Below, in pieces: positions 38,163 through 47,226 of a stretch of 64,000 nucleotides of DNA. The DNA is taken from the NCBI RefSeq assembly GCF_016592555.1, contig NZ_AP014546.1, positions 868,001 to 932,000 on the forward strand, written 5' to 3'. This DNA comes from Neptunomonas japonica JAMM 1380 (GTDB taxonomy: Bacteria; Pseudomonadota; Gammaproteobacteria; Pseudomonadales; Balneatricaceae). Made by a program: the position numbers and the translations under genes. The notes beneath the pieces were generated by a model, which had not been told where the DNA came from, ran no database searches, and saw only the letters and a list, made by a program, of their open reading frames with translations. Numbering within the stretch: the first letter of the stretch is position 1; each line of letters opens with the position of its first letter.

Positions 38163-40757
38163 ATGCGATTTGTTTTTTATTTTGTATGCTTTCTCATAGC
38201 TTATGGCTCTCTTTTTCCTTTCGAATTCTCAAAAAACATTGATGATGCTGTTTTTCTAGCATTTGTTAATTCGTGGAACGGCCAAACCAGTCTAGGTGAT
38301 GTGTTAGGTAACATTATTCTTTTCATGCCCTATAGTTTTTTTGGCTTGGTAGCATTTTCAAAAAGCAAAGCCAGTATGACGTTAATTGCTACTCTTTCTG
38401 TATTCGGAGTTCTCCTTGCGTTCGCATGCCAAGTTGCGCAATTGTATTTGCCAAGTCGTTCGCCTGCTTTAGTTGATGTGTATTGGAATACCCTTGGTTT
38501 AGTGCTAGGTATAGCTTTTGCTTATTCTGATAGAGTACGTACTTTTGTTAGGAGTGTTGAGCTATATTCGTTTTCACTTCCTCTTGTTTTGCTTGGCTTA
38601 TGGTGTGCTTCAAGATTAGTTCCTTTTGTTCCCAGCATTGATCTGCAGTCGTATAAAAACGCACTTAAGCCTCTGCTAGTTGCTCCAGAGTTTGATTTTT
38701 ATCAGTTTCTTTTTTTTGTTGCGGCTTGGTTAGTTGCAGCTCATTTGTTTTTTTACTTATGCAAATCAAGAGTGAAATTTTTACTCTTGATAGGCGCTGT
38801 TCTCACTGTTTCTTTACTCGAAATTATTATTGTAAAAAATGATTTGTCTGTAACGGATGTAGCGTCATGGGTGTGCGCTTTATTGCTGTGGCCGTTACTT
38901 CCAAAAAAAATCTCTAAAAGGTCACTCTACTTAGTTTTTGTATTGTTGGCGGGCGTTGTATCAGGGAGTTTGTTGCCTTTTGAGTGGCAAGTAAATAGCG
39001 GTGCTTTTGAATGGGTTCCGTTTTCCGGATTTTTGAGTGGTTCTATGTTAACAAGTGCGGGTGTCTTTGCTCAAAAGTTGTTTGTTATAGGGGCTATATT
39101 CTTTTTGCTTTGTGAGTCTGGCCGATTGTCTCAAAAAGCTATTGCCGTTGTTTTTTCTGTTTTTCTTGCTATTGAAGTTTTGCAGAATTGGCTTGTTGGG
39201 CATTCAGCAGAAATTACCGACCCATTATTAGTATTGTTCTGTGGTTTATTGTTTCGCAGGGTTCTTCAGAGCTCCCTTAAAAAGCCTGTACTTCTTACTG
39301 AAACAGAAAGTGTTGTTACGCAGGTTTCAAAACCTGTTGAAATGGCGAGCCTTTCAAGCTCCTGTGATTTTAAACGGCGTTGCTTGGTTGTTATTGCAGG
39401 TATTGTCGTTGCTGTGTCCATTATGATCGCTTTTTATTTTCTGGTTCGCCTGCCGGGTGTCCCCTACAACATTCGTGAATTATTTAGGTTTGAAGCCTCT
39501 GGGTTCGATCTGCTTTTTGTAAGTCTGGCATTGTTGTGGTTTGGTGTGGGGGCTGCATGGATGGGAGAAGTCATTGCTAAGAGCCGTCGGCCCGTTATAG
39601 TTGCACCTGTTGCCGCTACGGTAGTCGCTATTATATTGTACTTCTTATTCTTTTTTGGTGTAACAGGCGAAAGTATTAGTGATGTTGCGGGCTCATCTGT
39701 GTGGGTTCATCGTGTAGGAACTAGAGGTGTCTTTGGGCCGTTAGGCGTCAGTTTTGTTGAGTTCTTTGGTGCAGATAACTTGCGTTTGTTAACAGAGCCT
39801 GTAGAGCCTATTGTAAGATTTGGGGCATTATTCGGGCCGGTTCTTATTTTGTTAGGCATCTTTTTTGCTACATTGTTTAAGACACGATGGCTTCCATTAC
39901 CCTGGAGGAAAAAAGGTGTTTTACGATACTTCCTTATCTATTGCCTATACATGTTGCCTTGGTTTCTTGTATGCAAAGTTATCGCATTTGATTTATCTTC
40001 AACTGACAACCTTAACGAGTTAATTGCACGTGATGGGCCGTGGGGGCTCGGAGGTGGAGGCTATCTTTATTTGTTAGTATTCATCGTCGTTTTTTCGGCA
40101 GTACTACTTTCAATATCGCTTATTCGAGTTCGTTTTTTGACCATATCAGCTGCATGTTTAGCCGTACTCGCCTTAATCCCTGTTGGCTGGTTCTTATTGA
40201 ACAAAGGTTTGGTTGAGAATGTTGGTAAATACGGGTTGAATTACTCTGGTGTCGATTTTTTGTTAGGACCCGACCGGAAAAATTTGGTTTCATCAGATGC
40301 ATTATTCTTACGATGGATCGTAGTGCAGTTAAGTGGCGTTATCGTTTTAGCTATTGGCGCTCATTTATACCTACGCTGGGTTGGCGTGTCTATCTTGAGT
40401 AGGCATGAAACTGTTTTATCGAAAAGTGCTGTCACAATGTTACAAGATATTGAAGTGAACTTGAGCACTTCACAGTTGGATTTTTTAAATGAACTAGCGT
40501 CCGTAAAAAAACAAACGATATCATTTATCGTAAGGTCTATTATAGATAACGCGATGAGTGAAGAGCTGGGCAGTTCAGATGAATTTCTCGAAAGTTTAGA
40601 GAAAAGCATTTCTGAATACTCTCGTATGAAAGTATGTGTTATTCGTGTAGAGCTAAACCAAATAAAGTGGGTTGCTGTAGTGGCCGCTAAAGGTAATGTG
40701 AGCGATTCAAGAGTAATTCGCAAAACGCTTGAGCAGTTTATGAAGAGTTGCTCATAA
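38163..40757 (+). CDS. VanZ-like multi-domain membrane protein
   Basis: An 864-residue polytopic inner-membrane protein with more than 15 hydrophobic segments. The N-terminal 110 residues form a VanZ-type domain (YGSLFPFEFSKNIDD, SLGDVLGNIILFMPYSFFGL), and a second similar unit begins near residue 255 (VSGSLLPFEWQVNSG). The last 130 residues are soluble, starting around LSRHETVLSKSAVTMLQD, and show no motif I recognise. I start at ATG 38163, preceded by AAGAG; a GTG at 38151 is the alternative. VanZ proteins are frequent in XrtA loci, but their role is unknown. Confidence 0.78.
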   Translation: MRFVFYFVCFLIAYGSLFPFEFSKNIDDAVFLAFVNSWNGQTSLGDVLGNIILFMPYSFFGLVAFSKSKASMTLIATLSVFGVLLAFACQVAQLYLPSRSPALVDVYWNTLGLVLGIAFAYSDRVRTFVRSVELYSFSLPLVLLGLWCASRLVPFVPSIDLQSYKNALKPLLVAPEFDFYQFLFFVAAWLVAAHLFFYLCKSRVKFLLLIGAVLTVSLLEIIIVKNDLSVTDVASWVCALLLWPLLPKKISKRSLYLVFVLLAGVVSGSLLPFEWQVNSGAFEWVPFSGFLSGSMLTSAGVFAQKLFVIGAIFFLLCESGRLSQKAIAVVFSVFLAIEVLQNWLVGHSAEITDPLLVLFCGLLFRRVLQSSLKKPVLLTETESVVTQVSKPVEMASLSSSCDFKRRCLVVIAGIVVAVSIMIAFYFLVRLPGVPYNIRELFRFEASGFDLLFVSLALLWFGVGAAWMGEVIAKSRRPVIVAPVAATVVAIILYFLFFFGVTGESISDVAGSSVWVHRVGTRGVFGPLGVSFVEFFGADNLRLLTEPVEPIVRFGALFGPVLILLGIFFATLFKTRWLPLPWRKKGVLRYFLIYCLYMLPWFLVCKVIAFDLSSTDNLNELIARDGPWGLGGGGYLYLLVFIVVFSAVLLSISLIRVRFLTISAACLAVLALIPVGWFLLNKGLVENVGKYGLNYSGVDFLLGPDRKNLVSSDALFLRWIVVQLSGVIVLAIGAHLYLRWVGVSILSRHETVLSKSAVTMLQDIEVNLSTSQLDFLNELASVKKQTISFIVRSIIDNAMSEELGSSDEFLESLEKSISEYSRMKVCVIRVELNQIKWVAVVAAKGNVSDSRVIRKTLEQFMKSCS

Positions 40758-40811
40758 GGGTGTTTTTAATGTATAGCTTTTATTGTTAGTAATTAATGTA
40801 TATAGGAATTC

Positions 40812-43202
40812 ATGATTAAGTTCCGTACTGCTTTAAGAATACTGGTTTGCTATTTGCTTTTTATGAACTCATCTATGGCAGCTGAGCCCTCACCTGCATT
40901 GCCTTTTGGTAATGTCGGTGCACTACAGGCTTTAGGGTTGCTTCCTGTGTTTGATAATACGGGCCGAAAAATATCAGCGGACACTGATATTAAATGGTCT
41001 GGTGAAGGTGGCGAGCGAGGTGAAATTGGACTTTTCCCAGAAGACCACGCTGCATTTTTAGCCGGTAATACTGATTTGTTACCAGGCATTTTGCAGTCTG
41101 CTGATCAAGCACCTCCGGCGTCTTTTAGTTTTGGTCATGCTCCCAATTTATATTGGTTACCTTATCTGATGACGGGTGATAAAAAATACCTAGGTCATAT
41201 GGAAAATTACTATCGTAAATTCTGTGACAAAATGAGTAAACCGTATGATAACTGGGTGGGCTGGCAGCAATCGGGTCGTTATCTGGCCTGGACTTTGCGG
41301 CAGTTAGTACAATTGGCTTATTTAGAAAAAAAAGGGCTGACAAAAAATACGTATTACTTAACGGCTTTGAGTAATGCAAAAAAATATTATTTAAATAATG
41401 TCATTACAGCCTCTAATGAAAAGCCATACTACGAGGTTTGGAGGGTCTTAGCTTTCAACTCTGTTACCTATAAGTCCTTCGGTTGGACTGGGTGGATGGA
41501 GAGTATGGTAGGTCAAACGCTCAACTATACTGTTCGTCTTGGATTTAATGATTGGCTCCCTATAGCACAGTGGCAATTCGAACACTTAAATCGACGTGTG
41601 AATTTATGGTCTGTTAAAGCGGTAGATAATGATCATGTGTTTTTTTATGACCGGGCTAAGAAAGGAGAAATTACGGATTATAAGAGTGCTAAGTTGTGGG
41701 CTACCACGCACGGCTGGGAAGAGGTGGCGGAGTATTCAACTAGTATTATGAACAAACCCACTTATAAAAAGTGGGACAAAGGCACTTTGTTTACTGCTGA
41801 TGCTAAAGTTGATGGTAGGTTTTTTACTTACCGTAATCGCGCTCAGTATGCATACGCATGGGCTGCTTTGGCCGCTCAAAATGACATTGAAGGTGCTGCT
41901 GAAATTGCAAACCTTCTGCGTGAAAAAATTGATGAACGTGGCGATCGTTGGGATTACAAGAATTATCAATCGGGATATCCATTTAGCATTAAGCCGTCAA
42001 AAAATCTTACACATAAAGTGTGGGATCCTATTAGAGACAATAAAGGCAAGGTAGCAAAATCTTCTTGGAGCTCTCTGCCAATTAGTTCCAAAGATAATCC
42101 GCATATCTTAAAGATTTCAAATTTGGACCCTTCTGGTGAAATTACTGACTTATTAGAGAGTCGTGGTTTTAATTCCTCCAAAATGTATGGTTACTCTCAT
42201 GTGAAGGGGACTTTTACTGCGTGGGTAGGACAAGCATTCGATAGACATTCCAAGGTTGTTTATTACCCTTGGGGTGGGGGGCATGCCGACTCTTCAATTA
42301 ATGGAATCTGGAAGCTGGACCTCAATAAGTTAAAATTTGCGGTGGAATCAATGCCATCCGATCCTGACTTGCAAGGCTCTGAGTGGTCTGACAAGTATAA
42401 AAAGCTGGGAGGTAATGGCTCATTTACTACGTATATGGATAGAGATGGTGTGATTTCTTACGTTCTCCCTGATGGGCGGCCGCCATCTCAGCATACATAT
42501 GGAGGTGTAGCGAAAGTGGGGGATATATTGTTCACTACTCGAAATCGTAAATATGCTTACAATGTGAAGACCAAAGAATATAACGTTGATGGTTGGAAAA
42601 AAAATGGATCCCTGTTTCAGACAAGTATCCAAAATGTGGTGTTTCCATATAAAAACAAAGTGTTTGGTATTCTGAAATCAGAACTCCAGTACTCAGGATG
42701 GAATAAGCTTGAGTCGGCTGAAAGCACAGATATTGTAGATATTGATGCCCCTCCTAGAGGAATCAACTTTGTGGGCCAGCATTTGATATTTCAGATGACT
42801 GAATCAAAAATTATGGCGATGAATTTTCATAAGAAAAGCGGTAAAAACGTTTATGCCGTATTTGATATGAAAACTGAGAGTTGGAGTGATCTAGTAGAAA
42901 CGTATGGGTTGCCAGCGCATAACTATACGCAAGAAATGCAGGCAGGAGTCTATATCCCTTCTTGGGGGACTAAAGGCTCGGTTTTACGTGAGTTTAGTTA
43001 TGGCTCGTTAAGAGGGCAGTGGTATTTGTTGGATTTGGCAACCAGTCAGTACACGCCATTTTCGTTTACTGGCTATGAGGTTCAAGCAGGTACTTTTGTT
43101 GGTAATAAAGCATTTATAGCAGATATTGGTGGAATTAAAGCACTTTTCTACCTTGCGGTTAATAGCAAAGTATCTGAAGTATATGTAATGAGAATTGAGT
43201 AA
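40812..43202 (+). CDS. Large secreted protein, helical plus propeller-like, unknown family
   Basis: A 796-residue exported protein whose function I do not recognise. A signal peptide ends near residue 23 (SSMA-AEPS). Residues of about 100-400 are helix-rich with repeated aromatic and Trp/Tyr segments (NLYWLPYLMTGDKKYL, GWQQSGRYLAWTLRQLVQL), reminiscent of an alpha/alpha-toroid as in polysaccharide lyases. Residues of about 470-790 have short repeating strand motifs such as VVYYPWGGGHADSS, GIWKLDLNKL and DILFTTRNRKYAYNV, resembling a kelch or galactose-oxidase-like propeller. It lies just downstream of the VanZ-like gene and converges with an AsnB-like gene. A glycan-active role in the EPS locus is an inference only. 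Confidence 0.55.
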   Translation: MIKFRTALRILVCYLLFMNSSMAAEPSPALPFGNVGALQALGLLPVFDNTGRKISADTDIKWSGEGGERGEIGLFPEDHAAFLAGNTDLLPGILQSADQAPPASFSFGHAPNLYWLPYLMTGDKKYLGHMENYYRKFCDKMSKPYDNWVGWQQSGRYLAWTLRQLVQLAYLEKKGLTKNTYYLTALSNAKKYYLNNVITASNEKPYYEVWRVLAFNSVTYKSFGWTGWMESMVGQTLNYTVRLGFNDWLPIAQWQFEHLNRRVNLWSVKAVDNDHVFFYDRAKKGEITDYKSAKLWATTHGWEEVAEYSTSIMNKPTYKKWDKGTLFTADAKVDGRFFTYRNRAQYAYAWAALAAQNDIEGAAEIANLLREKIDERGDRWDYKNYQSGYPFSIKPSKNLTHKVWDPIRDNKGKVAKSSWSSLPISSKDNPHILKISNLDPSGEITDLLESRGFNSSKMYGYSHVKGTFTAWVGQAFDRHSKVVYYPWGGGHADSSINGIWKLDLNKLKFAVESMPSDPDLQGSEWSDKYKKLGGNGSFTTYMDRDGVISYVLPDGRPPSQHTYGGVAKVGDILFTTRNRKYAYNVKTKEYNVDGWKKNGSLFQTSIQNVVFPYKNKVFGILKSELQYSGWNKLESAESTDIVDIDAPPRGINFVGQHLIFQMTESKIMAMNFHKKSGKNVYAVFDMKTESWSDLVETYGLPAHNYTQEMQAGVYIPSWGTKGSVLREFSYGSLRGQWYLLDLATSQYTPFSFTGYEVQAGTFVGNKAFIADIGGIKALFYLAVNSKVSEVYVMRIE

Positions 43203-43216
43203 TTCAGCATTACTTG

Positions 43217-44953
43217 TTATTTAACTTCTAAGTTATAACGCTCACCTAAATATTCTAGCGTAGCTATTAGGCCATATTGTTTGGCAGAATTTATCAAATC
43301 AATATTGAAGAGGTTTCTCATAATAGGGAAATCTTCATCAATGACGCGTGATAAATACGGCTGAGATAGTGGCATATCCGGTGTTTCTTTGTGTCTATTT
43401 TTCAATCTAAATGACAGTTTTCGAGTAAACGGTGGTCGTTGAGTGCTCAAAAAAGTTTTTAATCGATATTTTAGAGGCCTCGCACCATTTAAAGAGAAAC
43501 CATAATCACTAGGATAGTTAGCCAGACGAGAGTTTACTTGGGATATCATGCGGCCTTGAAGGTAGCCTAAATCTTTATAATTTAAAGGTATCTTTGATGT
43601 GTTTGAAATGGCTGCGGGCTCAAGAAACGGGAAGAGCATCTTACCAAAGCGCTGGTTTAATTGTGCGTCACGGCCTGTCCAAAAGCGTCCTCTAAAATGA
43701 GGATATAGCTGCTCTATTTGGTAGCGTTCTAAATGTTCATTGCTGCTATTAATGGCGCTCTTCATACACGCAGCCATTTCTTGTCGGTATTCTGTTTCTT
43801 TAAATGTTGAACTAAAGGCGCTTCGGTTATATTGAGAGTAAAATGTAGAAACAACATCCTGAGCTCTCATCTTCTTATTAGGGATATAAAAGAAGTTTCT
43901 ATAGATTTCACCTAAAGATCCATTTAAAGGGATCTGCTCGTTTGCATGGCGTTTGAGCCGATCGCTGCGGTCAGTGCCAAAATCAAAGATCCCATATTCA
44001 ACTTTCCAGCCATCAAAAGCATAAAAATTGGCTTGAGTTATTTCATTATAACTATCTGGTTCGATGACTGGTGCTTTGCTTTTATTTATACACTCCAACT
44101 CTAGGCTTTCGGCCTTTGCGACGGTTTGTGCAATGACAACATCTTCATCATTATCGTTGCCATAGACGAAAAGCTTTGGTTTCACGCCATGTCGCATCAA
44201 CATTGCTAATGATAACCGCGAGTCAAACCCCCCAGAGAATGAAAGTTTTATATTATCACCGTATGCGCTAGCAACAGGCTCAAATACGCAATCAAGCTGC
44301 TTACAATGGTAGCTTGCTACTTGATCTAGCGTCATATGGGCGGCGCAGTCATCGCTATCTAAAACTGGGCTGGTGAGTTGAAGAGTTTGCGTTTCTTGAC
44401 TTGTGATTTTTAGAATGGAATTTGCTGGTAAAGTGCTAACGCCTTTGAGAAGTGACTTATTCCCAAAAACAGCACCATTGATAACATATTCATAGCAAGC
44501 CTGAGTATCGAAAAATTTAGGCTCTGTTATATCGCACATGGATACAAATGAGTTTGAGTATACGCACTGCTGAGAGTCAACGTAGATTTGACTGCAACCT
44601 AATCCGTCTGAGATGAGGTAAGTGCAACCTGCTTTTCTCAGTATGACAACATATGTTCCTGTCATCTCTTGCCATGTAAAAGTTTCGGCATTGAAATTAT
44701 TTAGGAGGCTACTTAATCCCAAAAGTGATTTACTGCCTTTATAGGAAAAAGTCCCTAGCGATACAATAAAATCCCCATTTTCAGCTTCTTTCAATGCCGG
44801 CGTGTTACCTGATAGGTCGTTAAATAAGATCAGCTTCTTACTGCCCAAATCAATTGTGAGGTATTTCGAAAAGCCGTTTTCAGCCATGATGTTGATATGG
44901 CGTTCGACGTTATTTTGAAATTTCTCTTTGTCACATAAAACAAAAAAACTCAT
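43217..44953 (-). CDS. AsnB-like protein lacking the catalytic cysteine
   Basis: A 578-residue asparagine-synthase-family protein. The start ATG at 44953 has a GGAGA ribosome binding site (TTG at 44965 is the alternative) and gives MSFFVLCDKEKFQ, so there is no Cys2 for glutamine hydrolysis. The C-terminal synthetase part keeps a PP-loop, KLSFSGGFDSRLSLAMLM. It may use ammonia or another nucleophile to form an amide or amide-like bond. It is the last gene of a minus-strand run with a CelD/BcsL-type acetyltransferase, a DegT aminotransferase and another AsnB-like protein. Confidence 0.8.
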   Translation of the reverse strand: MSFFVLCDKEKFQNNVERHINIMAENGFSKYLTIDLGSKKLILFNDLSGNTPALKEAENGDFIVSLGTFSYKGSKSLLGLSSLLNNFNAETFTWQEMTGTYVVILRKAGCTYLISDGLGCSQIYVDSQQCVYSNSFVSMCDITEPKFFDTQACYEYVINGAVFGNKSLLKGVSTLPANSILKITSQETQTLQLTSPVLDSDDCAAHMTLDQVASYHCKQLDCVFEPVASAYGDNIKLSFSGGFDSRLSLAMLMRHGVKPKLFVYGNDNDEDVVIAQTVAKAESLELECINKSKAPVIEPDSYNEITQANFYAFDGWKVEYGIFDFGTDRSDRLKRHANEQIPLNGSLGEIYRNFFYIPNKKMRAQDVVSTFYSQYNRSAFSSTFKETEYRQEMAACMKSAINSSNEHLERYQIEQLYPHFRGRFWTGRDAQLNQRFGKMLFPFLEPAAISNTSKIPLNYKDLGYLQGRMISQVNSRLANYPSDYGFSLNGARPLKYRLKTFLSTQRPPFTRKLSFRLKNRHKETPDMPLSQPYLSRVIDEDFPIMRNLFNIDLINSAKQYGLIATLEYLGERYNLEVK

Positions 44954-44996
44954 TGAGTTCTCCAATTAATACAGGCAGCCGAGCGTACAGGTGTTT

Positions 44997-46007
44997 TTAT
45001 GGTTTTAATTTTTTTAGTAAGGTTGCCGCTTTTGAATAAGCACTAATGTGGTACATGGTGCGAATTTCATCACTCCATTTGGTGTGCCATTCCATAACTT
45101 TTCCATAGAATTCAATGCGATCTACTAACTTATTGTCGAAAATATACTCAAAAGCATCTTGTTTAAGTAATAATGCTGGTGAGGATATTTTGATACTTTC
45201 ATCATAAGTTGTTTTTAATATGATAATTGAACCATTACCCATGATGCATAAATCAGTGGCTACTAAGTCATCGTTATACCAAAACTGAAAAACGATAGCG
45301 TTACCTTTTTCTGCAAAGTTGGTCAGCATATCAGTGTAAAAGCGCCCTTGATCATTATCAGCACTAATAGCGGTATTTAATTCAGATTTCCAGCCTGCGC
45401 CCTCAAGTTTACCGTAAGCCTGAATCGCTGATGACATTTCGTTAGCAGATGTCAATTGAACAAGGCGGGTAGTAACTTCTTCTCTTTCTAAGCGGTTTCT
45501 CTGCTTACGAAGGTTTTGTCTTAGGTTTTTTCCGCGTTTAGCCCAATATTCCTCAAAGCTTTCTTTTATAGTCACTCTAGCCGTTTCGATATAAGGCATA
45601 GTGCTGAATTGGTTGCTCTGTTCTGGCATAACCAGTAATTCTGGATCTTGTTGAGTAATACTTAGGGCCAGAGAAGTAAATGAGAGTTTTTTGCGTAGAG
45701 ACTGAGCCAAGCTTTGCGTTGAAACGTCAGCTTTTTGCATCCAGCATCCTATTGGTGCTTGAGATGGTTGGAATGTGCTCCAAAAGCCTAAACGAGACTC
45801 TATAACAATAGCCATGGCCGTTATTGAGTTGCCTTCTTGGTATATAGCGAGTTTTTCAGTGCCTGCGCCAAAGTGCTTAATCAATGGAGCTACAAAACTA
45901 CTGTCCAATAACGGTGTAGATGTCGTCTCGCTATTAAGTTGGTCCCATTGGTTTTTATGCGTATTAAAATCACTTATAGGGTAAAGGCTCCAGCCTATCG
46001 CTTGCAT
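44997..46007 (-). CDS. GNAT/FemAB-like acetyltransferase (CelD/BcsL type)
   Basis: A 336-residue protein of the CelD/BcsL GNAT-like group, recognised by YWAKRGKNLRQNLRKQRNRL in the middle and the C-terminal FYGKVMEWHTKWSDEIRTMY. Relatives acylate sugar or amino-sugar substrates, or aminoacylate cell-wall precursors. The ATG at 46007 (MQAIGWSLYP) is chosen over the longer frame to 46052, which would overlap the DegT gene by 29 bp. It sits between an aminotransferase and an AsnB-like gene, so the acceptor may be the amino group made by the former. Confidence 0.75.
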   Translation of the reverse strand: MQAIGWSLYPISDFNTHKNQWDQLNSETTSTPLLDSSFVAPLIKHFGAGTEKLAIYQEGNSITAMAIVIESRLGFWSTFQPSQAPIGCWMQKADVSTQSLAQSLRKKLSFTSLALSITQQDPELLVMPEQSNQFSTMPYIETARVTIKESFEEYWAKRGKNLRQNLRKQRNRLEREEVTTRLVQLTSANEMSSAIQAYGKLEGAGWKSELNTAISADNDQGRFYTDMLTNFAEKGNAIVFQFWYNDDLVATDLCIMGNGSIIILKTTYDESIKISSPALLLKQDAFEYIFDNKLVDRIEFYGKVMEWHTKWSDEIRTMYHISAYSKAATLLKKLKP

Positions 46008-46023
46008 TGTTTCGTCCACTTCG

Positions 46024-47226
46024 TTATTTGATTGCGAGTATGATTTTTTCAATCATCCAATCGAGTTCTTTTAATGTTAGTTCTTGATGGCAAGGAAATT
46101 GAAACACATGAGAAGAAAGCGTCATGCTATTTGGGCAAAGCTCTTGATTTATTTCCTCATCAAGAAACTCACCAAATCTCCAAATAGGTACTCCTTGGCG
46201 CTTGAGCGTATCAAATGCTTGTTCTGGGCTATTCACAAATAGCGGGAAAACAAGAGGTACACATTCTTTGTCTAAAGCGTCAAATAATGGATGAGCATTT
46301 GCAAGACCCGCAAGAGCAGTGTGTAGCTTTTCGTAGTTGGCTCTGCGTTTAGAGATGATTCGCTTGTAATCACTCTTTTTGATGGTCGTCAAAGAGGGGG
46401 TTGAAGTGTTTTTATGAATCCAGTTTTGATCAAGGCCGTAGCCGCCTTCTGAAGATGAAGGGCTGATAGCGGTGCTAACACTACTTTTTCGTAGGCGTTT
46501 GATAGAGTTCCACGTCAACTCTTTTACTTTCAATATGGCTTTTAAAAACTTACCGAGAAAGCCAAAGCGACCGTAATTGATGGCTCTCTCGACAATGTTA
46601 AAAAATGATTTTAATTGCAGTGAGGCAGGTTGGGATTCAAGAGCAATTGTGTTGAGTGAGTGCTTTGATGACGCTAATACTCCACCGTCGAAGCAAGGGA
46701 AGAACTTCATGCTGCTGGCAATCGAATAATCCCCTACAGTGCCTACAGGCACGCCATCTTTTGAACCAAAAAAAGCATGAGCGCAGTCTTCTATTAAAAC
46801 AATACTGTTTTCATCACAAAGCTTTTTTACTTTACAAAGATTTTGGATACGACCGAAGTAATGAGTAACAATAATTGCCTTAGTAGATGAAGTGATTTTA
46901 TCTAGGATATCGTCATCGTTAATTGATGTATCTGCGTTAATTTGATAAAAAACAGGCGTAGCTACACGCCATAATACTGGCGATATCATTGATTCACAGT
47001 GGTATGCAGGAATCAAAACTTCGTCATTTTCAGTGACCCCGGCATGTTCTAGGGCAAGTGCTATTCCAGCACGTCCGCTAGTTACATGTATTTGCTCAGA
47101 GTTTGATAGTATTGACTTAACATCTCTGGATTTAGACGATAGTTTGATCGATTTTTCAGACAATACTGGTGCTAAGGGGATTGCCGGTGAAGGGTAGAAA
47201 ACCCGATTGTTTTGTTGCATGTTCAT
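46024..47226 (-). CDS. DegT/DnrJ/EryC1/StrS aminotransferase
   Basis: A 400-residue PLP-dependent aminotransferase acting on keto-sugars. Recognised by the LIEDCAHAFFGSKDG motif (PLP-contacting Asp and neighbouring His), the SIASSMKFFPCFDGGVL segment with the Schiff-base Lys, and the ILIPAYHCESMISPV N-terminal region. It probably makes an amino sugar for the EPS or for a surface glycoconjugate. It overlaps the upstream AsnB-like gene by 4 bp (47223-47226), which indicates coupled expression. ATG at 47226 or 47220 is possible. Confidence 0.87.
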   Translation of the reverse strand: MNMQQNNRVFYPSPAIPLAPVLSEKSIKLSSKSRDVKSILSNSEQIHVTSGRAGIALALEHAGVTENDEVLIPAYHCESMISPVLWRVATPVFYQINADTSINDDDILDKITSSTKAIIVTHYFGRIQNLCKVKKLCDENSIVLIEDCAHAFFGSKDGVPVGTVGDYSIASSMKFFPCFDGGVLASSKHSLNTIALESQPASLQLKSFFNIVERAINYGRFGFLGKFLKAILKVKELTWNSIKRLRKSSVSTAISPSSSEGGYGLDQNWIHKNTSTPSLTTIKKSDYKRIISKRRANYEKLHTALAGLANAHPLFDALDKECVPLVFPLFVNSPEQAFDTLKRQGVPIWRFGEFLDEEINQELCPNSMTLSSHVFQFPCHQELTLKELDWMIEKIILAIK

